Shown here: in pieces, positions 55,765 through 64,000 of the stretch
How the letters are laid out: each line of letters starts with the position of its first letter
Position numbering within the stretch: the first letter of the stretch is position 1
NCBI RefSeq assembly: GCF_000745425.1
Contig: NZ_JQJH01000024.1
Span: 1 to 64,000, forward strand
Direction of reading: 5' to 3'
From: Beijerinckia mobilis
Lineage (GTDB): Bacteria > Pseudomonadota > Alphaproteobacteria > Rhizobiales > Beijerinckiaceae
Length of the DNA: 64,000 nt
Translations under genes and position numbers: made by a program
The notes under the pieces: generated by a model
What the model was told of the DNA's origin: nothing
What the model saw: only the letters and a program-made list of their open reading frames with translations
Databases searched by the model: none

Positions 55765-55841
55765 GCCGGAAATTCTGGTCTGAGACCTAGCCAGTGACGT
55801 TGTCGTTTCACGTCCTGGCCAGGAAAAATTTTCAGCCGCGC

Positions 55842-56327
55842 TTAGTGGGCCGTGGCCTTGATGCCATCGATCCCCTGTTTGATCAGTTTCTGACCAAAAG
55901 CACCTTTGGTTTCGTCTTTCAGGAGGATTTCCGCAGCAGCGGTCGCGGCATCGGCGGCAACCGCCTTGACCTGCGCCAGCGCCTGCGCTTCGGCATTGGC
56001 GATCTTGTTCTCCGCCTGCTGGGTCCGGCGCTGCACGAATTCCGTCAGACGCTCATGCGCTTCCTTGGCAAGCAATTCAGCTTCAGCACGGGCCTGTGCG
56101 ACGAGGGCTTCGGCTTCGGCTTCCGCGTCAGCCCGGCGCTTCTCGAAGGAGGCGAGCAGGGCGGCAGCTTCCTCGCGCAGGCGGACGGCTTCGGCGAGCT
56201 CGTTACGGATCCGTTCGGCACGGTGATCAAGTGCCGCATTAATCTTCGTATGCACACCAAGATAGAGCAGGATGCCGACAAAGATCAAAAATCCCAGCGC
56301 GACGTAAAATTCTTCGTTTATTTCCAT
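55842..56327 (-). CDS. atpF: ATP synthase F0 subunit b
   Basis: 161 residues from ATG 56327. One N-terminal membrane helix (FYVALGFLIFVGILLYLGV) precedes a long charged, alanine-rich coiled coil that forms the peripheral stalk linking a to F1. Two different b-type subunits (b and b') are present, as in photosynthetic and many other Alphaproteobacteria, so the stalk is a heterodimer. Last gene of the atpI-B-E-b'-b operon. The F1 genes are not in the window. Confidence 0.92.
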   Translation of the reverse strand: MEINEEFYVALGFLIFVGILLYLGVHTKINAALDHRAERIRNELAEAVRLREEAAALLASFEKRRADAEAEAEALVAQARAEAELLAKEAHERLTEFVQRRTQQAENKIANAEAQALAQVKAVAADAATAAAEILLKDETKGAFGQKLIKQGIDGIKATAH

Positions 56328-56445
56328 CTCGCTAATCCTGCTCGCTTCCTGGCTTTCGCGTTCCGGTGCCACGGAATGTTCGGCCCGGTGCGTTCCTCTG
56401 GTTCAAAAACGATGCGGTCTCTCGCATCCAATTCTCTGGAAATAA

Positions 56446-56466
56446 GGGCGGAAACCCATTCCGCCC
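56446..56466 (-). other. Hairpin between the b' and b subunit genes
   Basis: GGGCGGAA (56446-56453) pairs with TTCCGCCC (56459-56466) across a five-base loop, 18 bases past the b' stop. No T tract follows. Probably an mRNA stability or attenuation element. Confidence 0.5.
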
Positions 56467-56484
56467 CATGAAGCCTCTCTTCGC

Positions 56485-57048
56485 TTATGCCTTGGCTTTC
56501 AGCGCGGCGGTGAGCTTCTTTGTGTCAGGCGCCTTGCCGACAAATTGCTGGAAGATCGCGCCGGCGGCTTCCTGCGCGATGGCCGTGACATTGCTCATCG
56601 CACTGGCCTTCATTTCGGCAATGCGGGTCTCGGCCGCGTCCAGCTTGGCGGCGAGTTCAGATTCGACCTGTTTCTGACGGGCGTCGGATTCGGCGCGCAG
56701 CTTGGCCTGATTTTCCTGCGCGAGCGCGACAGCCTTGGCTTTGGCCTCGGCGATCGTCTTTTCCTGCAAGGCTGCGGCTTCCTTGGCTTGCGCATGGAGC
56801 GCTATCGCTTCCTGCATGTCGGTCCGCAGCTTTTCCTTGCGGTTGTGCAGGATACCGCCGATGCGCGGCAAGGCGAGGCGCGACATCAGGAAGTAGAGGA
56901 GAAGGAAAGAGATACCGAGCCAGAAGAAAAGTGGCACAAAGTTCGATGAGTCAAAGGGCGGAAACGCTTCTTTGTGCACCTCTTGGCGCACTTCGGCCAT
57001 CATGGCCGCATCTGCGGCTTCGCTTGCTTGTTCGGCGCTCTGTGCCAT
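56485..57048 (-). CDS. atpX: ATP synthase F0 subunit b'
   Basis: 187 residues. A charged N-terminal tail of about 30 residues precedes the membrane helix (FVPLFFWLGISFLLLYFLM) and a long coiled coil (LRTDMQEAIALHAQAKEAAALQEKTIAEAKAKA). It pairs with b to form the peripheral stalk. The longer N-terminus and its place between atpE and atpF identify b'. A strong hairpin separates it from atpE. Confidence 0.92.
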   Translation of the reverse strand: MAQSAEQASEAADAAMMAEVRQEVHKEAFPPFDSSNFVPLFFWLGISFLLLYFLMSRLALPRIGGILHNRKEKLRTDMQEAIALHAQAKEAAALQEKTIAEAKAKAVALAQENQAKLRAESDARQKQVESELAAKLDAAETRIAEMKASAMSNVTAIAQEAAGAIFQQFVGKAPDTKKLTAALKAKA

Positions 57049-57147
57049 GGCGATATCCTGAAATCCCGAAAATGGCTTTATGCATCTGATGCATTGTGCA
57101 TCGCTTGCCGGATCGCCGATAGGCAGGAACGGCAGAGCGTAAGGAAC

Positions 57148-57176
57148 ATCCGGGAGCCTCTATGGGGCTCCCGGAT
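57148..57176 (-). other. Strong hairpin between atpE and the b' gene
   Basis: ATCCGGGAGCC (57148-57158) and GGCTCCCGGAT (57166-57176) form a perfect 11-bp stem with loop TCTATGG. It starts 12 bases past the atpE stop and has no T tract. Its place fits protection or partial attenuation that raises subunit c over the stalk subunits. Confidence 0.65.
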
Positions 57177-57188
57177 GGGAAAACCTAA

Positions 57189-57416
57189 TCAGATCACGAA
57201 GAGGAGCAGAATCGCGACGAGGAAGGAGAAAATCCCCAGACCTTCGGCGAGAGCCGCACCGATGAACGCGCGACCGAACTGGGCGTCGGAAGCAGTCGGG
57301 TTACGCAGCGCGCCCGAGAGGAAGCTGGCGAAGATGATCGCCACGCCGATGGCGGCGGCGCCCATGCCGATGACGGTAATGCCCGCGCCGATGTATTTTG
57401 CTGCCAGGGGATCCAT
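57189..57416 (-). CDS. atpE: ATP synthase F0 subunit c
   Basis: 75 residues with two membrane helices joined by the polar loop LRNPTAS. The proton-binding glutamate is in GAALAEGLGIF in helix 2, and helix 1 has the GxGxAAxG-type packing motif (GAGITVIGMGAAAIGVA). It forms the rotor ring. It normally needs far more copies than the other subunits, which fits the hairpin just downstream. Confidence 0.96.
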   Translation of the reverse strand: MDPLAAKYIGAGITVIGMGAAAIGVAIIFASFLSGALRNPTASDAQFGRAFIGAALAEGLGIFSFLVAILLLFVI

Positions 57417-57471
57417 TGAAAACTCCTAAGGGTAGAGGAAAGGGCGACTTTTTGTTGTTGCAGATCTTTAT

Positions 57472-58233
57472 TCAGTGGCCCGGGTGAACCGCGTCATTGA
57501 GATAGACGCAGGTAAGGATGGTGAACACATAGGCTTGCAGGAAAGCCACCAGCAGTTCGAAAGCGAGGAAGATAACGACCATCAGCAGCGGCAGCGGAGC
57601 CACGATCGTGAAGAACGACCCGGCCGCGAGCAGACCGGCGACGAAGCCACCCATGACGACCAGGGTGATGTGACCGGCGAGCATGTTGGCGAAAAGACGA
57701 ATGGAGAGGCTGATCGGCCGGGAGATGAAGGAAATCACCTCGATCAGGATCATGAAGGGCAGGAGGATCGGAGAGACACCGGAAGGAGCGAACAGGCCGA
57801 AGAAATGGCTGCCGTGCTTGATGATGCCGTAGATGACGACCGTTCCAATGACGATCATCGCGAGGCCGAAGGTGACGGCGAGCTGGCTGGTGACCGTGAA
57901 GGTATAAGGAATGATACCGATCAGATTCGCCAGAAAGACGAACATGAAGATCGAAAAGACGAAGGGGAAGAACCGCATGCCCTCACGGCCGGAAGAAAGC
58001 TCGAGGGTTGAGGCGATGAACTCGTAGGTGACCTCCGCGATCGACTGCAGCCGGCCAGGTACCATCTTGTGATTAAAGCTGCCGATCAGCATCAACAATG
58101 TCGCGACGGCGACGATGACGAGCATGAAAACGGAAGCATTGGTAAAGGAGACGTCGGCGCCGAGGAAATGCAGCGGCACGATCCGATCGACATGAAATTG
58201 ATGAATGGGATCAATCGGGTGTGCTGTCGCCAT
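57472..58233 (-). CDS. atpB: ATP synthase F0 subunit a
   Basis: 253 residues with five or six membrane helices. The essential arginine lies in SLSIRLFANMLAGHITL, and the late helix shows LLVAFLQAYVFTILTCVYLNDA. The subunit forms the proton channel against the c ring. ATG 58233 (MATAHPIDPIHQFHV) is the family start; an in-frame start eight codons earlier is less likely. It lies 55 bases upstream of atpE. Confidence 0.96.
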   Translation of the reverse strand: MATAHPIDPIHQFHVDRIVPLHFLGADVSFTNASVFMLVIVAVATLLMLIGSFNHKMVPGRLQSIAEVTYEFIASTLELSSGREGMRFFPFVFSIFMFVFLANLIGIIPYTFTVTSQLAVTFGLAMIVIGTVVIYGIIKHGSHFFGLFAPSGVSPILLPFMILIEVISFISRPISLSIRLFANMLAGHITLVVMGGFVAGLLAAGSFFTIVAPLPLLMVVIFLAFELLVAFLQAYVFTILTCVYLNDAVHPGH

Positions 58234-58368
58234 CTCTAAGTCCTCATTCGAGCGCACGATCCCGGGCGGCCGTGCCTGTCCGGGACAAGGTAAGATTCAA
58301 CACTTGCGGCCCATCTCGACAAAGTGAAGAGGGCCTATTCTGGACATTGGGATCCTGCGACCCCATAT

Positions 58369-58761
58369 TCACAAAAGGCGATCACGCGATCCCTTTGGCG
58401 ATGCCATGCGATAGACATTCCAAAAAGCCGCGGCAACCCCGAAACCTAGAAACACGATGAGTAGAATCGGCGACGTGCCGAACCACTTGTCGAATTGCCA
58501 ACCAATGGCGCCGCCAACAATGACTGCGGCAACAAATTCGGTCAGCACACGGAAGCCGAGCGACATGGCCAAGCTCATGGAGCGCTGGGCCTTTTCCACC
58601 CGTTTCTCATCGGTTTGGGCGCTTTCTGCATCAGTCGACTGAGCATTGAGCGCGTGGGAGAGGCTTTGCAGCCTTGCGCGCAGGGCTTCGTCCTTGTCGG
58701 CATCCTGGCCAAATTCATGGCCGTCATCCTGACCTTGCAACGGCTCCTCCCCACCTTCCAA
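58369..58761 (-). CDS. atpI: ATP synthase accessory protein AtpI
   Basis: 130 residues. A charged N-terminal region of about 65 residues is followed by two membrane helices (VLTEFVAAVIVGGAIGWQFD and PILLIVFLGFGVAAAFWNVYRM) as in AtpI. It helps c-ring assembly or supplies magnesium. First gene of the F0 operon, 135 bases before atpB. Confidence 0.9.
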   Translation of the reverse strand: MEGGEEPLQGQDDGHEFGQDADKDEALRARLQSLSHALNAQSTDAESAQTDEKRVEKAQRSMSLAMSLGFRVLTEFVAAVIVGGAIGWQFDKWFGTSPILLIVFLGFGVAAAFWNVYRMASPKGSRDRLL

Positions 58762-58962
58762 ATCCTGAAAGATCTATAGAACTGCCCGCTGCAAAAAGCG
58801 AGAAGAGCTATTTGGGAGCCGCGCAAAGAAACAAATGACTGCAAACCTTTGCGAGCGTGCGGACCATATGAGGCGATGATTTCCCTGTCAAGATTTAGCC
58901 TCAACCGACAATTGATCGTTGCGCATGCGTATGAATATGCCCGGGGTTTGCGGGAGACCGGT

Positions 58963-60186
58963 TCAGGAGGATGTTTCTTCCGGAGGTTTGATATGGCTAA
59001 AACCCCGATAGAGCGCGAGATCGTAGAGAATCTTCAAGCCTCCGGCCAAAAAGATCGGTGCGTTGACGAGTGGTGCTATTGTCAATAGGCCGCCTGCCAG
59101 AGAGGGGGCGAGGCCGGAGCCGAGCGAGCGGACAGTCGCGGTAATACCGTTCGCCGCCGAATATTCGGAAGGGACGACGACCGCCATCACATAGGATTGG
59201 CGCGTCGGTACATCCATTTGTGAAATCAGATGGCGGACAAGCAAAAGGCCGGCTGCAAGCGTAAAATTCGGCATCAGTGGCACCGCCATCAGCATCAGAT
59301 TGGATGGCAGATGCGTGAAGACCATGGTGTTGACGAGGCCGATCCGTTTGGCCAGCGGCACGGCGGCAAGAGCCGAAATGCCTGAGAGAATATTGGTGGC
59401 GAAAAAGACGCTGCCCAGGGCGAAATTCGAGGCTCCGAACTTCAGATAGAACCAATAGGCCATGATGCTCTGGACGATGAATCCGCCGGCAAAGGCATCG
59501 AGCGCGAAGAGGGCACTAAGGCGCAGGACGATGGAACGCGATTGATGGAGTCCGGTCCAATTGGCGATGAAACCGCGATTCGTCACTGCGGCTGTCTTGA
59601 TTTCGACCGCTTCGCTCAGCCATCCGGAAAGAAAAGCGAGAATAAAACCTGCGCCAGCATAAAATACGAAGAGATATTCATAGCTTGCAAGCGCCGGGAT
59701 GCCGCTTTTCTGCAACAGGCCGGATAACGTCCCTCCTGTCAGGGCACCGAGCGCCGTGGCGCTGAAACCGGCGACATTATACCAGGCGATATAATGGGTG
59801 CGTTGCGCGGGCTCCACGATATGAGCGAGCGCAGCCTGTTCAACGGCGAGGAACGGACCGACCTCGTTGCCGGCCGGACTGATGACGCCAATGGTCATTG
59901 CCAGGGTGAGCAGCCAGAAATTGCCCGTAAGAAGAACGGCGAGCCCGGCGAAGGCCATCAAAAGACCGCTGATCATCAATGTGCGGCGTCGTCCCCAGCG
60001 ATCGGCGCGTGTGGTCAGTAAAAGCGAAATGGCCGAATCGCCGATCAGCGTCAGGCTCAACAGCCAGCCGACCTGGCCGGTGTCGAATCCCCGTTCTGTC
60101 AGGAAAAAGACGAGGATGACGGAAACGAGGCCGAACGCGAAAAGACGCAGGCCGCGTGTACAGAACAGAACGAAAATATCACGCAT
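58963..60186 (-). CDS. Major facilitator superfamily transporter
   Basis: 407 residues from ATG 60186 with about twelve membrane segments. The family motif A between helices 2 and 3 reads LLTTRADRWGRRRTLMISG. A long central loop (SGWLSEAVEIKTAAVTNRG) divides the two halves. It looks like a drug or metabolite exporter, but no substrate can be named. It is divergent from the AmpG-like gene at 60383. Confidence 0.85.
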   Translation of the reverse strand: MRDIFVLFCTRGLRLFAFGLVSVILVFFLTERGFDTGQVGWLLSLTLIGDSAISLLLTTRADRWGRRRTLMISGLLMAFAGLAVLLTGNFWLLTLAMTIGVISPAGNEVGPFLAVEQAALAHIVEPAQRTHYIAWYNVAGFSATALGALTGGTLSGLLQKSGIPALASYEYLFVFYAGAGFILAFLSGWLSEAVEIKTAAVTNRGFIANWTGLHQSRSIVLRLSALFALDAFAGGFIVQSIMAYWFYLKFGASNFALGSVFFATNILSGISALAAVPLAKRIGLVNTMVFTHLPSNLMLMAVPLMPNFTLAAGLLLVRHLISQMDVPTRQSYVMAVVVPSEYSAANGITATVRSLGSGLAPSLAGGLLTIAPLVNAPIFLAGGLKILYDLALYRGFSHIKPPEETSS

Positions 60187-60382
60187 GGAAATCACTATGC
60201 CGGCCATTAACAGCACGATGCTTTGTCGGCACCGCAGGGATTGGGTTAATAGATCGAAACGGGGAACGATTCGTTTTTCGCCTGTCCGGCGAGGTCATTG
60301 CAAGCAGGATCCCGCCTTGCAACAGTCCAAGGCCCGAAAATCTCATGATGAGGATCGCTGCGGCGGCTGGAGGTGAAACGGC

Positions 60383-61675
60383 ATGGTGATGCGGCGTCAC
60401 TTTGCGGAACGCGCTTATGTCTCCATGATGGGATTGGGGTTCAGTTCCGGTATTCCTTTCCTGCTGGTCTATGTGACGCAATCGGCTTGGTTGTCCGATG
60501 CCAAGGTGCCGATCGCCATTCTCGGCCTGATGAGCGAATTGACGCTCGCCTATAAATTCAAGTTTCTCTGGGCGCCGTTTCTCGACCGTTACGATGCGCC
60601 GCTCTTCAGTCGCCTCCTGGGACGTCGGCGCGGTTGGATCGTGACCTCCCAGCTTGGCGTGATACTGGCGCTCGTGGGGGTGGCTTTTGGCGATCCAGCT
60701 CTATGGTTGTCCTGGACCATCCTGTTTTCGCTTGCGCTCGGATTTGCCGGCGCGACGCAGGACGTTGTCATTGACGGCTGGCGTATCACGGCAACGCCGC
60801 CGGAAAAGCAGGCGCCGATGTCATCCTTCGCGGAAGTCGGCTGGCGTGTCGGTAATCTCGTTTCCGGCGCCGGTGCGCTCTTTCTCGCGGATGGTTTTGG
60901 TTGGCGCGCCGCCTATTTGTGTATGTCTGCGATGATGATTCCGGGTATGATCGCGGCGTTTCTTGCGCCGGAACCGGACACGGATAAAATCCAACCTAAG
61001 GATGTGGATCATCCGGGCCTTGTAGCCACGATCGTGGAGCCGATCAGGGAGCTCATGACGCGGCTTGGCGCTGGTGGCACCAATGCCGGCATTCCGGTTT
61101 TATTGCTCGTCGCGGGCTTCCGGATGCCGGGATATATTTCGAGCGCGATGGCCATGCCGCTCTTCAAAAGCCTGCATTATTCCAATTCCGACATTGCGAC
61201 CGTGACGAAACTCTTCGGTTTCTGGGTGGCGCTGGGCGGCACTTTTTTCGCCAGCTTCGTTATCAAGCGCCTTGGCCTGATGCCGACCCTGCTTCTCGGC
61301 ACCATCTTCGCGTCTGCGTCCCATTTGAGCCTTGCCTGGCTCGCCGTTCATGGAGACCATGGCGGTGGCGAGTTCTGGCTGTTCGCCACAGCAGTCAGCA
61401 TCGACGATTTTGCTTACGCATTCGCCTCAATCGTCCTCATCACTTTCATGTCGCTGTTGAGTGCGCCCAAACATGCGGCGAGCCAATATGCACTGCTGAC
61501 ATCCCTTTGTGCCTTGCCCGGCAGTCTGGTCGCAGGTGCATCGGGCTTCATCGTCGAGCGTCTGGGGTTTGGCTGGTTTTTCGTCTCCACATCGCTGATT
61601 GGTCTGCCCGTTGCGGTTTTGTGCTGGTATGTGTGGCACATGCATCGAACCGAGAAAGTGCGAGTGGTTGGTTAA
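60383..61675 (+). CDS. AmpG-like MFS permease (muropeptide import)
   Basis: 430 residues with about twelve membrane segments. The N-terminal part (MMGLGFSSGIPFLLVYVTQSAWL, LAYKFKFLWAPFLDRYDAPL, RRRGWIVTSQ) matches AmpG permeases, which bring anhydro-muropeptides into the cytoplasm for cell-wall recycling and beta-lactamase induction. No ampC or ampD gene is nearby. ATG 60383 or 60389 may be used. Not every AmpG-like protein transports muropeptides, so the function is likely but not certain. Confidence 0.8.
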   Translation: MVMRRHFAERAYVSMMGLGFSSGIPFLLVYVTQSAWLSDAKVPIAILGLMSELTLAYKFKFLWAPFLDRYDAPLFSRLLGRRRGWIVTSQLGVILALVGVAFGDPALWLSWTILFSLALGFAGATQDVVIDGWRITATPPEKQAPMSSFAEVGWRVGNLVSGAGALFLADGFGWRAAYLCMSAMMIPGMIAAFLAPEPDTDKIQPKDVDHPGLVATIVEPIRELMTRLGAGGTNAGIPVLLLVAGFRMPGYISSAMAMPLFKSLHYSNSDIATVTKLFGFWVALGGTFFASFVIKRLGLMPTLLLGTIFASASHLSLAWLAVHGDHGGGEFWLFATAVSIDDFAYAFASIVLITFMSLLSAPKHAASQYALLTSLCALPGSLVAGASGFIVERLGFGWFFVSTSLIGLPVAVLCWYVWHMHRTEKVRVVG

Positions 61676-61774
61676 AAGGGATGGCGGGTTTCAGAAAGGA
61701 AGTTCCGCCACCGGAGGATGTGATTTCCCGCGAAGAGCTTCCTTTCCTCGATAGGAACGGACTGAAGGCGAGGC

Positions 61775-63151
61775 TCAATTCGCTTTCGTACCGGTTGTCT
61801 GATCGCCTTCCGAAACGGGCACCATATCGGCGTCGGTAAGGGTGTTCAGGAAAGCGATGATATCATCCATCTCGGCCTCGGTCAGAGCCGGATTGTCACC
61901 CTGCTTGCGATCAAACGGCGCGTCGACGACATCGACATTGCCTTTGTATGCGGCAGGCAGATCATTGTAAAGTTCGATGGAGCCATCAACGCGTTTGGGA
62001 TACCAGTTGGCGGGATTGGTTTCACGCTCGACATAGAAGCGCAGGACATCCTTGAGCGAATGAAACACGCCATTGTGGAAGAAGACTTTGCGCGTCGCGA
62101 CATTGCGCAGGGTGGGTGTCTTGAACAGGCCGCAATAAGGTTTGACGTCGGTGAAATCCTTGCGTAGCGGTCCGCACAGGCCGAGATCGTAGAAAGCCGC
62201 ATCGGCATTCGCCGCAATATCCTTGTTGCGCGGAGCACCCAGGGCCTCGAACTGATAATCAGTAAAGGCCGGGCGGAAATTGCCGTCACGTGAGGGCTGG
62301 TCGATGTGACACGACGCGCAATTGCCCTTCTTGGGATCCTCGAACAGTTTCAGACCGCGCATTTCGGCTTCGGAAAGCGTCGTCTTATGTGCGAGATAGG
62401 CGTCATATTTGCTGTTGTAGGGATGAAAGCTTGGCTCTTCGATCTGGTAACGCACAAAAGCGAAGAGTATTTCGTTCAGGGCGAGATCGGGTTGCTTGAA
62501 AACGAGGGGGCCGAACAAAGTCTTGAAATCTTCCGCATAGGGCGCTGCGCGCACCTTGCGCAAAATTTCGACTGTATCATGATTATCCATTTCATTGGGG
62601 TCGAGGAGGGGGCCTAGCGCCTGTCCCTGCATTGTATCCGCGCGGCCGTCCCAATCGAGACCCCCTTGCGGAATATTGGCTTCCGCCGCGGCGCGGTTGG
62701 CATTGGTCTTATCGGCTTTGGCGACGGAAGCGACTTTTGCATCGCTTGAAGGGGCTGCGGGCGGCTGCAGAGCGTCATTGTCGGGGATGGCGGGATTGGG
62801 CCCGATCGTAAAATTCGGCGTATGACGAAGATAGCGCAGCGATGGCACTGCACGGAAACCCATTCTCATCAGATCCGGACCGCCATGTTGCACGGCCATA
62901 TCATTGCCCGGCGCATAGGCATGGGCCGGGTCATGGCAAGTCGCGCAAGCAATCCGGCCGGAACTCGAAAGCGAGGTATCGAAGAACATCTTGCGTCCGA
63001 GTTCCGCGACCGCGGAAAGTTCAGCCGCCTGATCGTGCTTTTCCTCGGAGTCGGCTTTTCCTGGCGCAAGAACGAGCGTGTGGCCGAGACAAAGGGAAAT
63101 GGCGAGGAAGGAAGGCCGCCATCCCCTAAAATTTGTCGATATGGTTTTCAT
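61775..63151 (-). CDS. MauG/cytochrome c peroxidase-family dihaem protein
   Basis: 458 residues with a signal-like N-terminus (WRPSFLAISLCLGHTLVLAPGKA), so periplasmic. Two haem c sites, CATCH (69-73) and CASCH (278-282), mark the BccP/MauG family. An Ala-rich insertion at about 120-165 (PPAAPSSDAKVASVAKAD) is unusual. Members reduce peroxide or modify proteins; methylotrophs use MauG to mature methylamine dehydrogenase, but no mau genes are present here. The start overlaps nothing and the downstream gene is convergent AmpG. Confidence 0.85.
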   Translation of the reverse strand: MKTISTNFRGWRPSFLAISLCLGHTLVLAPGKADSEEKHDQAAELSAVAELGRKMFFDTSLSSSGRIACATCHDPAHAYAPGNDMAVQHGGPDLMRMGFRAVPSLRYLRHTPNFTIGPNPAIPDNDALQPPAAPSSDAKVASVAKADKTNANRAAAEANIPQGGLDWDGRADTMQGQALGPLLDPNEMDNHDTVEILRKVRAAPYAEDFKTLFGPLVFKQPDLALNEILFAFVRYQIEEPSFHPYNSKYDAYLAHKTTLSEAEMRGLKLFEDPKKGNCASCHIDQPSRDGNFRPAFTDYQFEALGAPRNKDIAANADAAFYDLGLCGPLRKDFTDVKPYCGLFKTPTLRNVATRKVFFHNGVFHSLKDVLRFYVERETNPANWYPKRVDGSIELYNDLPAAYKGNVDVVDAPFDRKQGDNPALTEAEMDDIIAFLNTLTDADMVPVSEGDQTTGTKAN

Positions 63152-63336
63152 GATCGCGCTCTAACAAATGACAATGAGCTGAAACCGGATGACCGGCTTC
63201 AGCTCGTGTAGGTATTCGGCTTTCCATCCGGCTTGGATACGACCCATTGACCACGCTGCATGTGATCAATGGGCTGCAGCCGAAAGACCCAGGGAATCGC
63301 GGGGTCGACCCTTTGAGCGATGCTCAGAGGATTTGA

Positions 63337-64000
63337 TTAGTCCCGGGTGCCCTTGTTGGCATCGAGGAAGACACGGAAAATGCGCTTGTGGCTGAAATCG
63401 AACATATTTTCGATCGTGCCGGCCTTGGCGTCGAACGAACCCTGGCCGATTTGCTCACCCTTCAGCCAATTGTCTTCGATGAAACGCAGGATGGAGCTTT
63501 GGTCGGTCAGCGTATGATCGACGTAATTTTCCTTGGCATAGGGAGAGACGACCAGGAGCGGCTGGCGGGTGCCGTAACCGCAGCGGCCGTTTACCGGCTT
63601 GCCGTTGATGCCGTTGAGGGCATTGGAAGGAACGACGCCGGCAGTCAGCGTCGAGCCGATCGGGCCGCAGAGCTGCGTTCCGAGGAAGTAATCCTGCGCT
63701 GAGGTCGACGGATTGACGACATGATGGGTGTGATCATACCAACCGTCGGAATCGTCATAGGCGATGACGACGGCCGTGCTGTCCCATTCCTCGGTTTTTT
63801 GCAGCATGTTGATCACGTTTACGACGAAGGTCTGTTCATCGAGCGGATCGGAATAGCCCGGATGCGCGTCCTGGTAGGCGGGGGCCTTCAGGAAGCTGAC
63901 GGCCGGCATGTTATGCGCCTTCACCGCGAGGGTGAAATCATCCGTGTCGTATTGATGGTTGGCACCGCCATCATTCGACGTGCCGATGACGCCGACGGAA
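63337..64000 (-). CDS. Phospholipase C/acid phosphatase-type phosphoesterase, C-terminal part
   Basis: The gene runs off the right edge; 221 C-terminal residues are visible. A GTG at 63924 is internal, since the frame continues upstream as TSNDGGANHQYDTDDFTLAV. The segments STAVVIAYDDSDGWYDHTHHVV and GYGTRQPLLVVSPYAKENYVDHTLTDQSSILRFIEDNW are typical of the alkaline-phosphatase-like phospholipase C family, including the D-G-W-Y-D-H metal site. Probably secreted, releasing phosphate from lipids or phosphoesters. Confidence 0.85.
   Translation of the reverse strand, partial: SVGVIGTSNDGGANHQYDTDDFTLAVKAHNMPAVSFLKAPAYQDAHPGYSDPLDEQTFVVNVINMLQKTEEWDSTAVVIAYDDSDGWYDHTHHVVNPSTSAQDYFLGTQLCGPIGSTLTAGVVPSNALNGINGKPVNGRCGYGTRQPLLVVSPYAKENYVDHTLTDQSSILRFIEDNWLKGEQIGQGSFDAKAGTIENMFDFSHKRIFRVFLDANKGTRD

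Noticed and set aside
61681-61839. 53-codon plus-strand frame after the AmpG-like gene
   Set aside because: It overlaps the 3' end of the MauG-like gene and has no clear start signal. A small real protein cannot be excluded but is not supported.

Overview
The window is alphaproteobacterial and most likely comes from a Calvin-cycle methylotroph of the Hyphomicrobiales (Beijerinckiaceae-like). The basis is a complete mxa methanol dehydrogenase cluster, a red-type (form IC) Rubisco cbb operon, an NAD-dependent fds formate dehydrogenase operon and a split atpI-B-E-b'-b operon typical of Alphaproteobacteria. The genus is an inference from gene content, because no rRNA or other marker gene is present.

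Layout. 1-465: broken end of an IS5/IS427-type insertion sequence. 943-5406: a mannitol dehydrogenase-family oxidoreductase, prfB with its programmed frameshift, and a rhomboid protease. 5540-16200: divergent cbbR, then cbbF-P-T-A-L-S-X-E-Y. 16219-27725 (minus strand): mxaF-J-G-I-R-S-A-C-K-L-D plus a beta-propeller protein, converging on the cbb operon with only 18 bp between them. 28137-29562: S-formylglutathione hydrolase and a VOC protein. 30135-39274: two LysR regulators, fdsG-B-A-D and moaA. 39819-45464: surface-polysaccharide-type genes (SGNH-like protein, MBOAT acyltransferase), a compositionally odd phosphotransferase bracketed by short repeats, and an ABC exporter. 45556-55571: mixed accessory genes, including an HTH-RibB-degenerate RibA fusion, a deacetylase-like protein, a phosphoesterase, a second MxaD-like protein and a PQQ/sorbosone-type dehydrogenase. 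55842-58761: F0 ATP synthase genes. 58963-64000: two MFS transporters, a MauG-like dihaem protein and a truncated phospholipase C-type phosphoesterase.

How the genes fit together. Methanol is oxidised in the periplasm by MxaFI with cytochrome cL (MxaG). Formaldehyde enters a glutathione route, of which fghA is the visible step. Formate is oxidised to CO2 by Fds, yielding NADH, and CO2 is refixed by the cbb operon. About 33 kb therefore holds most of an autotrophic methylotrophy pathway. The glutathione-dependent formaldehyde dehydrogenase, the PQQ synthesis genes and the Fds sulfurtransferase (FdsC/FdhD) are not in the window.

No CRISPR array, tRNA, rRNA or prophage was seen. The most interesting unexplained signals are two perfect inverted repeats in the mxa cluster sharing the octamer TGACGCAT, a multi-helix candidate RNA at 39474-39561, the HTH-RibBA fusion, and the repeat-bracketed phosphotransferase.
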